Positions 18,993 through 28,437 of a stretch of 64,000 bases of DNA are shown here, piece after piece. Origin of the DNA: Pseudarthrobacter albicanus (lineage in GTDB: Bacteria; Actinomycetota; Actinomycetes; Actinomycetales; Micrococcaceae); the NCBI RefSeq assembly GCF_018224015.1, contig NZ_JAGPOT010000031.1:16852-80851 (forward strand), in the 5' to 3' direction. The translations under genes were made by a program, and so were the position numbers. The notes under the pieces are model-generated. The model did no database searches and was not told the origin of the DNA. It saw only the letters and a program-made list of their open reading frames with translations. The first letter of the stretch is position 1; every line of letters starts with the position of its first letter.

Positions 18993-20483
18993 TCAGCCAA
19001 GAAGCGCGCTCCAGTCCACCGGGCCGCCGCCGGCGGGCGGTTTCCTGGCCGGCCTTTTCGCGGCCGGTTTGGCTTTCACGGCGGCGGAGCCGGGTTCCGG
19101 GATGGGGGCACCCCACGGGAGCGCGAAAGCCGGGACCGGCTCGCCGAGTTGAACGCCGTGCGGCGGGACCACCAGGACGCCGTCGGCGGCGGCGAGTCCG
19201 CGCATCATTCCCGGGCCGGCATGCTGCGCCGGCGACGCCATGCCATAGAGCAGCCGGAAGGGCACCAGCCGTGTCCGGCCGGGATCGGCGTCGATCATCG
19301 ACCCGCAGGGCACTTCCGGGACAGGCGGCAGCGATCCGTGCCCCAGCGCCGCGAGCAGGGGACCCCCGAGGGTGCACAGCGCCATCATGGCGGCCAGCGG
19401 GTTTCCCGGCAGGCCCAGGATGAAGCGGCCGTCCGGGAGCTCCGCCAGCACGGCGGGGTGGCCCGGGCGCATCGCGATGCCGTCGATCAGCAGCCGTCCG
19501 CCCAGTTCGGCGACGGCGTGCCTGAGATGGTCCGTGCCGGAGGCGCCCGTGCCGCCCGTGGTGATGACGACGTCGGCGGGCAGGCTCTCAGCAGCGGCCC
19601 CGGCGACACCGTCAGCCCCGTCTGCACCGCCGGCGTCCGGGTCTGGTTCGGTGTCCTCCAGGGCGGCAAGCCATTCAGCGTAGCTGTCCCCGATCTTCAC
19701 CTCTTCGGTGCAGGTCCCGCCGAGCATGGCCACCACGCCGGCGAGCTGGGGACCGAAGGTGTCCCGCACCTCGCCTGGTCCCGGGAGGCCCGAGGAGACC
19801 ACCTCGGAGCCGGTGAGCACGAGCCGGACCACGGCCTTGCCCAGCACCGGCAGGGTGTCGTAGCCGGCCAGGGCGGCAAGCGCCAGGTGGGCGGGGTTGA
19901 GCAGCGTGCCACCTTTGATGAGCAGCTCACCGGCGGCCGCCTCCTCCGCGGCCTTCCGGATGTGCTGGCCGTTGTGCGGCTCGCCCGGCCTGGCGGTGCC
20001 ACTGGTCTTCAGGACCGGCAGCCCGTCCTCATCGGCGGCCACGGTTCCGCTCTCGCTCCGCAGCACTGCCTTGGCGCCGGGCGGGATCAGCCCGCCCGTG
20101 ACAATGGGGATTGCCTGGTGCGGCGCCAGCCGCTGGCCAGGTTCGGCCAGGATCCACGGCCCGCCGCCGTTGACGGCCCAGCCGTCCATGGCCGACGACG
20201 CGTAGTGCGGCATGTCCTGCAGCGCGGCCACGTCCGCCGCGAGTGTGCGGCCCAACGCCTGCCGGAGGACCACCGGGGCGGCGGGGATGGGGGCGGCACA
20301 GTCGAAGGCGAGCTGCCGGGCCTCATGCCAGGTGTGGGCGAGGTGCCGGTGCGGTGCCGGTGCTGCGGCCCCGCCCGCGCCGGGCGGAGCGCCGGATCCC
20401 GTGCCGGGCGGAGCGGCGGCGTCATCGGAGCCGTACTCATCCCCGGCAGCGGCTGCACCGCCGTGTGGGGGTGCAGGGGTCAT
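18993..20483 (-). CDS. moeA: Molybdopterin molybdenumtransferase MoeA
   Basis: A 496-residue MoeA-type protein that inserts molybdate into adenylated molybdopterin in the cytoplasm. After a Gly/Ala/Pro-rich stretch (residues 1-45) the MoeA core starts. It carries ASSAMDGWAV near residue 90, the MogA-like motifs VVITTGGTGASGTDHLRHA, LPGNPLAAMM and a C-terminal domain IV. A low-complexity linker rich in Asp, Gly and Ala near residue 285-305 is an insertion. The C-terminal Lys/Pro tail (AKPAAKRPARKPPAGGGP) is also unusual. The ATG at 20483 overlaps the stop of the upstream DUF6457 gene as ATGA, so the start and translational coupling are clear. Confidence 0.88.
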   Translation of the reverse strand: MTPAPPHGGAAAAGDEYGSDDAAAPPGTGSGAPPGAGGAAAPAPHRHLAHTWHEARQLAFDCAAPIPAAPVVLRQALGRTLAADVAALQDMPHYASSAMDGWAVNGGGPWILAEPGQRLAPHQAIPIVTGGLIPPGAKAVLRSESGTVAADEDGLPVLKTSGTARPGEPHNGQHIRKAAEEAAAGELLIKGGTLLNPAHLALAALAGYDTLPVLGKAVVRLVLTGSEVVSSGLPGPGEVRDTFGPQLAGVVAMLGGTCTEEVKIGDSYAEWLAALEDTEPDPDAGGADGADGVAGAAAESLPADVVITTGGTGASGTDHLRHAVAELGGRLLIDGIAMRPGHPAVLAELPDGRFILGLPGNPLAAMMALCTLGGPLLAALGHGSLPPVPEVPCGSMIDADPGRTRLVPFRLLYGMASPAQHAGPGMMRGLAAADGVLVVPPHGVQLGEPVPAFALPWGAPIPEPGSAAVKAKPAAKRPARKPPAGGGPVDWSALLG

Positions 20484-20767
20484 GTCCCGGAGACTTCGGT
20501 GGCCGCGTAGCCCGAGGCGAGCTTCCGGGCCACCCCCACGGCGGCCTGCATGGCGACGGCGTCGGTGGCCTGCCCTGAACCGGAGGCCAGCCCCGCGGCA
20601 AAGCCCGCGATGAAGGTGGTCAGCGGGGCGGCGGGGCGCACCACGGAATGGGCTGCCACGCCGGCCAGGGCAAGGACCTCGTTGATGTCGATCTCGACGT
20701 CTTCCAGCTCCAGTGCCTGGAGCAGCGCACGGCACCAGTCTTCCAGCGTTTCATCCTGGCTTTTCAC
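20480..20767 (-). CDS. DUF6457 domain protein
   Basis: A 95-residue cytoplasmic helical protein (WCRALLQALELEDVEIDINE). It recalls the small actinobacterial DUF6457 proteins that travel with molybdenum-cofactor genes. It overlaps mobA at its 5' end by 17 bases and moeA at its 3' end by 4 bases, so the three are one operon and are translated together. The role is not established. Its position suggests help in cofactor synthesis or regulation. Confidence 0.75.
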   Translation of the reverse strand: MKSQDETLEDWCRALLQALELEDVEIDINEVLALAGVAAHSVVRPAAPLTTFIAGFAAGLASGSGQATDAVAMQAAVGVARKLASGYAATEVSGT

Positions 20768-21449
20768 CGTTTGCCTCCAAAGTCGAGTTCAGCTGCGGAG
20801 CTCCGGGCCGGCCGCCCGGATCGTTGCCCTGGATCCGGCCGGTTACCCCCAAGGCGGAGGCGTCGTCCCAGGTGTCCACATCGTCTGTGGAACCGGAGGG
20901 GACACGAACTGCCCGCACATCAAGACTAGCAAGAAGGGCGAATGCCGAGGCGTCTTTCAGCGCACCCCGGTGAGCGGCGTCCGCGGCGGAGCGGTGCAGC
21001 GCAGCCGTGCCATAGAAACCGATCAGGGGTTGTTTCCGTCCGTCGGCAGAGAGCGCCATGACGCCGTCGCGGCCGGATTGTCCGGCGTCGTCCACGGCTG
21101 CGGCGAGCGACCGCACCGCCGTGTCCACGCGCGGCATGTCGCACGCAAGGACGAGGGTCAGGGGTGCCGGGCCCGCGGCGCGGCGGGCGGCATAGTCCTG
21201 TTCCAAGGCGGAAAGCCCGGCGGCGATGGCTGCGGCCGGACCCGCGAACGGCGGGTCCTCCCGGCAGTTCAGCACGCCGGCCGGCAGCGTCCCCGGGTCC
21301 GGGCCGACGACGGCGATCGCCTGTGCGCCGCGGGCCGCCTGCAGCGCGAGATCGAGGAGGGTGGCGCCGTCGTACCGGAGTCCGGCTTTGGGCGCGCCGC
21401 CTAGACGGGAGGACCGCCCCCCGGCAAGAATGACCGCATCGAATTCCAC
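20751..21449 (-). CDS. mobA: Molybdenum cofactor guanylyltransferase (MobA-like)
   Basis: A 232-residue nucleotidyltransferase of the MobA-like NTP-transferase fold. The N-terminal signature VILAGGRSSRLGGAPKAGL binds the nucleotide phosphates, and LVLACDMPRVD near residue 105 carries the metal-binding Asp. PLIGFYGTAAL is the later conserved loop. MobA adds GMP or CMP to molybdopterin. The usual GxDK is replaced by GGAPKA, so the exact nucleotide and cofactor form are uncertain. First gene of the mobA-DUF6457-moeA operon. Confidence 0.82.
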   Translation of the reverse strand: MEFDAVILAGGRSSRLGGAPKAGLRYDGATLLDLALQAARGAQAIAVVGPDPGTLPAGVLNCREDPPFAGPAAAIAAGLSALEQDYAARRAAGPAPLTLVLACDMPRVDTAVRSLAAAVDDAGQSGRDGVMALSADGRKQPLIGFYGTAALHRSAADAAHRGALKDASAFALLASLDVRAVRVPSGSTDDVDTWDDASALGVTGRIQGNDPGGRPGAPQLNSTLEANGEKPG

Positions 21450-21541
21450 CGGCCCAGCCTAGCGCGGCCACGGGCCGGACGGGTGGGCCCCTCCGGCTGT
21501 GATGCACCGGCTGCGCCGGTGCGCCCTTCCGGGGGCCGGTT

Positions 21542-22042
21542 TCAGGCCGCGGATTCCGGCAGCAGAAAAGGATCCCAATCCGGCGCCGGCTTTTCGAGTT
21601 CCTTGATCTGCCACCTCGTGCCCTTCGGCGGCGCCGGGACAAAGCCAAGTTTCCAGCCCATTTCCGCCGGGGTGTGGTCCCCCTTGGCATTGTTGCAGCG
21701 CAGGCAGGCGGCCACGAGGTTTTCCCACGAGTCCGCCCCGCCCCGGGACTTCGGGTGGACATGGTCCACCGTGTGGGCGCCCTTCCCGCAATAGGCGCAG
21801 CGCTGCCCGTCCCGGCGGAGCACACCACGCCGGCTGACCGCCGTTATCGTGTTGTAGCGGGGCCTGATGTAGCGGTGCAGGAGAATTACCGAGGGCCGGC
21901 CCAGTATGTCCTGGGGCCCGACGACGGGCTCGTCCCCTTCGGCCACCACACTGGCCTTTCCTGTCAACACAAGAACAAGCGCCCGGCGGAAGGTAACAAC
22001 CGCCAGTGGTTCATATCCAGCATTCAGAACGAGCGTGCGCAT
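21542..22042 (-). CDS. HNH endonuclease
   Basis: A 166-residue protein of the widespread actinobacterial HNH family starting MRTLVLNAGYEPLAVVTFRR. The zinc and active-site motif is CAYCGKGAHTVDHVHPKSRG, then CLRCNNAKGDHTP, near residues 80-125. The start at 22042 (not 22048) has AAGAGG seven bases upstream. These proteins are often single chromosomal genes of unknown role, possibly in DNA repair or nucleic-acid processing. No methylase or other restriction partner is adjacent. Confidence 0.9.
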   Translation of the reverse strand: MRTLVLNAGYEPLAVVTFRRALVLVLTGKASVVAEGDEPVVGPQDILGRPSVILLHRYIRPRYNTITAVSRRGVLRRDGQRCAYCGKGAHTVDHVHPKSRGGADSWENLVAACLRCNNAKGDHTPAEMGWKLGFVPAPPKGTRWQIKELEKPAPDWDPFLLPESAA

Positions 22043-22212
22043 GCACATACCTCTTCACGGCCGCACCCGCCAGGGGCACGAGGGCCGGCTGCCCTCTGCA
22101 TGGTCGGGCTATGGATCGACACCACAAGAGTAAACACTCAGGTGCCGTATCACCGAATTTTTTCGGCCGCCCCGGTCCGTGATCCCGGAAATTCATTCCC
22201 CGGCAATGCAAA

Positions 22213-22239
22213 GGACCCCTGCCGCAGGGGCAGGGGTCC
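22213..22239. terminator. Intrinsic terminator after the NlpC/P60 gene
   Basis: Perfect 11-bp arms GGACCCCTGCC and GGCAGGGGTCC surround a 5-base loop, followed on the minus strand by TTT. It lies about 60 bp after the NlpC/P60 stop and separates it from the HNH gene. Confidence 0.75.
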
Positions 22240-22302
22240 TCTTCAAATCTTGAGCTGATCCAGCCTGCTGAGGCCGGGTTGCAGCTGTGTTGAGCCTGCG
22301 GC

Positions 22303-23049
22303 CTAGCCGCCTACGCGGATGAAGACCGGGCCCGAGCCGACGTTGACGCTGTACAGTGCGGTGGTGCCGCCGTTCCAGCCGCCGTGGACGGCCATGCCGT
22401 TGCCGACGTAGACAGCGATGTGCGCCATGCCGACGCCGCCGTTCTGGTAGTAGGCGAGGTCGCCCGGCTGCGCCTCGGCGGCGCTCACGGTGCGGCCCAG
22501 GGACAGGTAACCTGCCGGCCAGCCGTGGAAGTTGACGCCCGCCGCAGCCAGGGCGTTCGTGACCAGCGCGGTGCAGTCCTGCGAAACGCCGATCTGTGCG
22601 TAGGCTGCAGCAGCGACGGTTGCGCCGCTGCCGATGCCGGCCGGTGCCAGCGCGGAGCCCGCGGCTGCGAGTTGGGTGCCACCGGTCGCAGCGGCGCCGG
22701 TCGAGTCCTGAACCTTGACTACGGGCTTGGCGGCCTCGACGACGGGAGCCGGCGAAGTCGACACGGCCGGCTTCTCGTAGGAGATCGCAATCGTGGAAGC
22801 AGCGGAGATCGTTGCCGGCGCAGCTGACTGGACGTCCAGGGCGGAAGCGGAGGTGGATTCGCGCTGGACGTTGGTCTCAGCAGCGTTGGCTGCGATACCG
22901 CTGGTCAGGACCAGGCCGGATGCGGCAGCGATGACGGCTGCCTGGCGGCCCATGCCGCCGGCGTTTTCGCCGACAGCCTTGGCGATGACAGCAAGCGAGT
23001 TGGTCTTGGTGACCTCGGCGCGGTGCCGTGCGATTGCACGAGTAGTCAT
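22303..23049 (-). CDS. Secreted NlpC/P60 peptidoglycan endopeptidase
   Basis: A 248-residue exported protein. A basic N-terminus is followed by a hydrophobic segment near residues 36-57 (AAVIAAASGLVLTSGIAANA), a likely signal peptide ending AANA. An Ala/Thr/Val-rich linker leads to the NlpC/P60 domain, with catalytic Cys in SQDCTALVTNAL near residue 157 and His in MAHIAVYVGNG near residue 210. Such enzymes cut peptide bonds in peptidoglycan stems during growth and division. The ATG has AGAGAG upstream. A c-di-AMP riboswitch lies 320 bp upstream with a 67-codon ORF in between, so the gene is probably under that switch. Confidence 0.9.
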   Translation of the reverse strand: MTTRAIARHRAEVTKTNSLAVIAKAVGENAGGMGRQAAVIAAASGLVLTSGIAANAAETNVQRESTSASALDVQSAAPATISAASTIAISYEKPAVSTSPAPVVEAAKPVVKVQDSTGAAATGGTQLAAAGSALAPAGIGSGATVAAAAYAQIGVSQDCTALVTNALAAAGVNFHGWPAGYLSLGRTVSAAEAQPGDLAYYQNGGVGMAHIAVYVGNGMAVHGGWNGGTTALYSVNVGSGPVFIRVGG

Positions 23050-23149
23050 GAAGTTCTCTCTTTCGTGATCCTTGGATCGCGCCTTTTGGGCGCGAACAGA
23101 GGACGCTCCGGCATCTTGGGGGTACGCCGGATCGCCCCGAATGGGTTAC

Positions 23150-23353
23150 TTAGCGAAGGGTGTACTGCGAAGACGCGCCAAAAGCGGAAACTGCATGCAG
23201 GTGCTTGGACTGCGGGCCGGTCCCAGTAGAGATCGAGACGGCGGTGTGAGCTCCAATCCGGGCGCCGGCAACGGCAGCACGGGACATGGATTTCAGCGGG
23301 CCCGCAAGAGCCGCGCCAGCGCGGTGGCGCGCAGCATTGTGGCGTGAAGTCAC
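23150..23353 (-). CDS. Small ORF directly behind a c-di-AMP riboswitch
   Basis: A 67-codon frame starting GTG 23353, with GAGAGG eight bases upstream and the riboswitch 3' end 20 bp away. It begins MTSRHNAARHRAGAALAGPL, resembling in spacing and first residues the starts of the NlpC and M23 genes behind the same type of leader. It then has no signal-peptide core or enzyme domain and ends SSQYTLR. It may be a decayed wall-hydrolase gene, a leader peptide or a small regulated protein. Its position makes translation plausible. The function is unknown. Confidence 0.5.
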   Translation of the reverse strand: MTSRHNAARHRAGAALAGPLKSMSRAAVAGARIGAHTAVSISTGTGPQSKHLHAVSAFGASSQYTLR

Positions 23354-23372
23354 GAAAGTAGCCTCTCCCAAT

Positions 23373-23535
23373 GCCTGCGAGGTGAGCTGTCGGATTCGGA
23401 TGGGAGTCACCCGGCCACGCTGCTTCCTTCGGAAGCTTTGCGACTTAACCCCAAGGCCTTCTTGCGAAGACCAAAATTGGTTCCCCCGCCCCTGCCAGAC
23501 GATGTCATGCGAACGGACCTTGAGCGGTGGCAGAG
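23373..23535 (-). promoter_or_regulatory. c-di-AMP (ydaO/yuaA-type) riboswitch
   Basis: Read on the minus strand it has the family landmarks in order: CTGCCA/TGGCAG stem, GGGGCGGGGGAACCA, GGGGTTAAGTCGC, then CCGAATCCGACAGCTCACCT and CGCAGGC. In Bacillus and in Streptomyces rpfA this switch lowers expression of wall-related genes when c-di-AMP is high. Here it precedes a 67-codon ORF and then the NlpC/P60 gene. Confidence 0.85.
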
Positions 23536-23666
23536 TTAGGCAATCCACTCAAGAGCGCCAACTCCGGAGGAGTTGGCGTACCTCATACGGTACAGGAGTC
23601 CAGATTCAATGTCACATTCAGATCACGGCGTGTCAGGGGAATTCGAGAGCAATCCATCGGCTTGGC

Positions 23667-24476
23667 CTAGAGCCAGCCCAGCGGGTCAACGACGTCGCCG
23701 TTGACCATCACTTCGAAGTGGAGGTGGCAGCCGGTGGAGGCGCCGGTGGTGCCGCTCATCGCAATGACGTCGCCGCGGGAGACCTTCTGGCCGACCTGGA
23801 CGGAGGATGAGGACAAGTGGTTGTAGGTGGTCTCCAGGCCGTTGCCGTGGTCGATTACGATGCGGTTCCCGCCGCCGTAAGGGTGCCAGCCCGAGAACGT
23901 CACGGTGCCGCTGGCCGCTGCGTGGACTGCCGTTCCGCACTGGGCCGCATAGTCCTGGCCCCGGTGGAACTCGCCGGCGCCGCCCGTGATCGGGCTGACG
24001 CGGTAGCCGAAGGGCGAGGCCGTGACCATCTGCTCCAGCGGGGCGCCGAGGCTGCCGGCCGACGCGGCACGTGTGATGGTGCCGACGGACTGGGCGCTCA
24101 GGAGCTGCTTGAGTTTTCCGTCGGGATCGCCCTTGGTGGTGACGGCCGTGCGGCTGAAATCGATCTTGGCGGCGGCGGCGGCGGTCACGTCCGGCTGGGC
24201 TGCGGCGGGAGTTCCGGGGCCGGTGGCCATCACCGGGCCGGTGGCGGGGATCGCGACCGTCAGGACCAGGCCCGTGGCGGCGAGGGCGATCCCTGCCTTC
24301 TGCCCCACACCGCTGGCGGCGGCGAAGTCCGTTACCTGGCGGAACGGACTGCGGCGGCCCCGGCGTTCATCACGCTGCGCGTCCCGCGGACGGGCAGCCT
24401 GCAGGGCCGCTGCCGGACGCGGCTCCGGAGCGGGACCGGTCGCACGGCGACGGCCCCTGGTGGTCTGGGTGGTCAA
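23667..24476 (-). CDS. Secreted M23 family metallopeptidase
   Basis: A 269-residue exported peptidase. The N-terminus is long and Arg-rich (MTTQTTRGRRRATGPAPEPR), followed by a hydrophobic segment near residues 58-82 that serves as signal or anchor. The LytM/M23 domain is at about residues 155-269, with zinc ligands in EFHRGQDYA and the HLHF motif near the end, preceded by SPFGYRVSPITG. It should cleave peptidoglycan cross-bridges. The start is TTG 24476, with GAGAGGAAC eight bases upstream. A c-di-AMP riboswitch ends 20 bp before the start, so wall hydrolysis is coupled to that second messenger. Confidence 0.9.
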   Translation of the reverse strand: MTTQTTRGRRRATGPAPEPRPAAALQAARPRDAQRDERRGRRSPFRQVTDFAAASGVGQKAGIALAATGLVLTVAIPATGPVMATGPGTPAAAQPDVTAAAAAKIDFSRTAVTTKGDPDGKLKQLLSAQSVGTITRAASAGSLGAPLEQMVTASPFGYRVSPITGGAGEFHRGQDYAAQCGTAVHAAASGTVTFSGWHPYGGGNRIVIDHGNGLETTYNHLSSSSVQVGQKVSRGDVIAMSGTTGASTGCHLHFEVMVNGDVVDPLGWL

Positions 24477-24496
24477 GAACGGTTCCTCTCTGGATA

Positions 24497-24712
24497 GCCT
24501 GCGAAGTTAGCTGTCGGATTCGGGTCAGAGAGATCAAAGACCCGGCCCGCCAGGGCAAGCATCCAGGCACAGAGGGCATCCCGGGGGTCCCTCGGTGGAG
24601 TGTGCAAGCTGCTGACGGACTTCACCCCGAGGCTGTTGGAAAAACAGCCGGAAATGGTTCCCCCGCCCCTGCCAGCAGGTGATTCTGCGACTGATCCGCT
24701 GGCAGGGCTCGG
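24497..24712 (-). promoter_or_regulatory. c-di-AMP (ydaO/yuaA-type) riboswitch
   Basis: Second copy of the same switch: CTGCCAGC/GCTGGCAG stem, GGGGCGGGGGAACCA, GGGGTGAAGTCCG, then CCGAATCCGACAGCTAACTT and CGCAGGC. It differs from the first copy in the variable arms but keeps the conserved core. It directly precedes the M23 peptidase start. Confidence 0.88.
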
Positions 24713-24841
24713 CTTCGGATCAGGTAACGCTTTGGTATCGGTGGTGGCCTTAACTATAGGCGATTAAACCGACCGGTAATAACTCCGTGATCTTCGTGAT
24801 GCACAACTCACGGGACGTCCCATGTCCGGCAGCCCGGGAAG

Positions 24842-25537
24842 TCAGCCGACCGTCACAAACACATGGGCGGCTACCTCAGGCGGCAGCTCCAGGGCACCCT
24901 CGATGTCCGGCACGCGGACCGAAATATACTCGCCCACCCGTTCCAGCGAGACCCGGGCGCCCGGCCTGATTCCGCCTTCATCGAGCTGGACCAGCAGTTC
25001 AGGCTCCACCTGGATCGGCTCGGCCAGGCGGTTGACGGTGATCCGTGAGCCCGCGCCGTAGCCGGCCATGGCTTCCAGCAGGTTCACCACCCCGTCGGTT
25101 CGGGCCTTGGACGGCAGGCCGCCGAGCTCGGCAAGCCCGGGGATCGGATTTCCGTACGGGGAGACAGTCGGGTGGTTGAGCAGGTCGAAGATGCGCCGCT
25201 CGACGCGTTCACTCATCACATGTTCCCACCGGCACGCTTCCTCGTGGATGTAGGCCCAGTCGAGGCCGATCACGTCGGCAAGCAGGCGTTCGGCGAGGCG
25301 ATGCTTGCGCATGACTTCGATGGCGCGTTTCCGGCCCGTTTCCGTCAGCTCAAGGTGCCGGTCCCCGGAAACGACGACGAGGCCGTCGCGCTCCATGCGT
25401 CCGATGGTCTGGGAGACGGTGGGCCCGGAGTGGCGGAGCCGTTCGGCGATGCGGGCGCGGAGCGCGATGATGTTCTCTTCTTCAAGTTCCAGAATGGTCC
25501 GAAGATACATCTCGGTGGTATCAATCAGATCCGTCAT
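24842..25537 (-). CDS. DtxR/IdeR-family metal-dependent transcriptional regulator
   Basis: A 231-residue regulator of the full three-domain DtxR type. The N-terminal winged helix (LIDTTEMYLRTILELEEENI, then HSGPTVSQTIGRMERDGLV) is followed by the dimer and metal-binding domain (CRWEHVMSERVERRIFDLL) with Cys, Glu and His ligands near residues 102-106. A C-terminal SH3-like domain begins about residue 150. With Fe(II) or Mn(II) such proteins repress iron- or manganese-uptake genes. It is transcribed away from serC. A siderophore-interacting protein gene at 44 kb is a possible target. Confidence 0.93.
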   Translation of the reverse strand: MTDLIDTTEMYLRTILELEEENIIALRARIAERLRHSGPTVSQTIGRMERDGLVVVSGDRHLELTETGRKRAIEVMRKHRLAERLLADVIGLDWAYIHEEACRWEHVMSERVERRIFDLLNHPTVSPYGNPIPGLAELGGLPSKARTDGVVNLLEAMAGYGAGSRITVNRLAEPIQVEPELLVQLDEGGIRPGARVSLERVGEYISVRVPDIEGALELPPEVAAHVFVTVG

Positions 25538-25795
25538 TCAGCTCAGCTCCTCGAGCGCCGTCCGTGCGTCATTCCCACCGTACCGCGTGCAGGATGCGCC
25601 TTGGCGGGGTCCGCCGTACGTTCGCAGGACAGCTTAGCCTATTTTGAATTACTCTGGATAATCTTCCGGACGGCCGGCCCGGCCGGCCCGGCCGGCGTGG
25701 GCGCAGGCACGGGTTCCGGGCGGCTCCCAATGACCGGACTATGACGGGGCCTTTCCCGTGAGTTCCCGCGAGCCCGGAACAATCAGGCAGAATGA

Positions 25796-27004
<1,209 letters not shown>

Positions 27005-27028
27005 CTGTCCACGAGCCGGCGCTGAGCG

Positions 27029-28387
27029 TCAGTGTTCGACGGCGTCGTCCGGGTTTCCTGCCCGGGCGGCGCCGTTCCCGTTCTTGCCGGCATCTGTGCC
27101 GGTGCCTGTGTCTGTGCCTACGGCGTTGCCGGATTCGAGGCGGAAGTAGCGCAGCCCGCCGGCCCGGCGGTCAAAGCGGATCCGCAGGTGCTCGGCCCGG
27201 ATGATCCACAGCAGCCCGATCAGCGCCGCGATCAGGCCGGAGGCCGCCGCGACCCCCATCGACCAGCGGGCACCGGCGATGTTGGCCACCCAGCCCACGA
27301 GGGGCGCCCCGATGGGGGTGCCGCCCATGAAGATGGCCATGTAGAGGGCCATCACCCGGCCCCGCATCACCGGGTCCGTGGTGGTCTGGACGTACCCGTT
27401 GGCGCTGGTCATCATGGTGATCGCGAAGAGGCCCACCGGCACCAGCGCGGCGCCGAACCAGAAGTAATCGGGCGCCAGCGCGGCGATGCCGGTGGTCACC
27501 CCGAAGGCCCCGGCGGCCCCGAAGATGATCCGCAGCCGGGGCTTCTTGCGGCCGGCTGACAGCAGCGCTCCGGCCACCGAGCCGATGGCCATGATCGAGT
27601 TCATCAGCCCGAAGGCGCCGGCATCCAGGCCGAACTCCGTGCCGACCATGGCAGCGATGAACAGGACGAAATTCAGTCCGAGGGTTCCCACGATGAAGAC
27701 CGCCACGAGCACTACGACGATGTCCGGCCGGAACCTGACATAGCGCAGCCCTTCGCGGATCCGGCCCTTGCCGGCCGCCGCCCGCGGCAGCTGGCGCAGC
27801 GACGCGGCGGGGATCTTCCACAGGCTCAGCAGCAGCGCAACAAAGGTCAGCGTGTTGATCAGGAAGACCCAGCCCGGGCCGACGGCGACCGTGAGGACCC
27901 CGGCCACCGCGGGTCCGATCATCCTTGCCACGTTGAAGGACGCGCTGTTGAGCGCCACCGCATTGGGCAGGTAGTCGTCCCGCACCAGTTCGGACACGAA
28001 GGTCTGCCGCACGGGCGCATCCAGGGCGGAGACGACTCCGAGCAGCAGGGCGAAGCCGTAGACGTGCCAGAGCTGCGCCGCACCCGAGACCACCAGGATG
28101 CCCAGCAGCGCGCTCAGCAACGCCATCGCCGACTGGGTCAGGACAAGGAGCTGCTTGCGGTTGAAGCGGTCGGCGACGAGTCCGGCAACCGGCGCCAGGA
28201 ACAGCTGCGGACCCAGCTGCAGGGCCATCGTGACGCCCATGGCCCCGGCGTCGTGGTCAGTCAGGTGGGCAAAGACCAGCCAGTCCTGGGCGGTGCGCTG
28301 CATCCAGGTCCCGATGTTGGAGATGAGCGCCCCGATGAACCAGATGCGGTAGTTCAGGATGTGCAGGGACTTGAAGGTGGACATCAT
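27029..28387 (-). CDS. MFS transporter (EntS/multidrug-type exporter)
   Basis: A 452-residue inner-membrane transporter with about 11-12 membrane segments. The motif VADRFNRKQLLVLTQ in loop 2-3 is the MFS signature, and SNIGTWMQRTAQDWLVF at the start is typical of the DHA3/EntS branch. It probably exports a drug or siderophore by proton antiport. The C-terminal tail after residue 410 is cytoplasmic and Gly/Thr/Asp-rich. The ATG at 28387 has GGAGGG six bases upstream. The gene order with DUF3027 and csp downstream of it is common in this group. Confidence 0.88.
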   Translation of the reverse strand: MMSTFKSLHILNYRIWFIGALISNIGTWMQRTAQDWLVFAHLTDHDAGAMGVTMALQLGPQLFLAPVAGLVADRFNRKQLLVLTQSAMALLSALLGILVVSGAAQLWHVYGFALLLGVVSALDAPVRQTFVSELVRDDYLPNAVALNSASFNVARMIGPAVAGVLTVAVGPGWVFLINTLTFVALLLSLWKIPAASLRQLPRAAAGKGRIREGLRYVRFRPDIVVVLVAVFIVGTLGLNFVLFIAAMVGTEFGLDAGAFGLMNSIMAIGSVAGALLSAGRKKPRLRIIFGAAGAFGVTTGIAALAPDYFWFGAALVPVGLFAITMMTSANGYVQTTTDPVMRGRVMALYMAIFMGGTPIGAPLVGWVANIAGARWSMGVAAASGLIAALIGLLWIIRAEHLRIRFDRRAGGLRYFRLESGNAVGTDTGTGTDAGKNGNGAARAGNPDDAVEH

Positions 28388-28437
28388 GTCCAGCCCTCCC
28401 CGCGTCGGCCGCGCTCGTCCCCGGGCGCTTCCAACCG

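Noticed and set aside
25668..25697. GGCCGGCC-type palindromic run as an operator
   Set aside because: Simple CCGG/GGCC repetition in GC-rich DNA. It has many self-complementary phases and no specific dyad.
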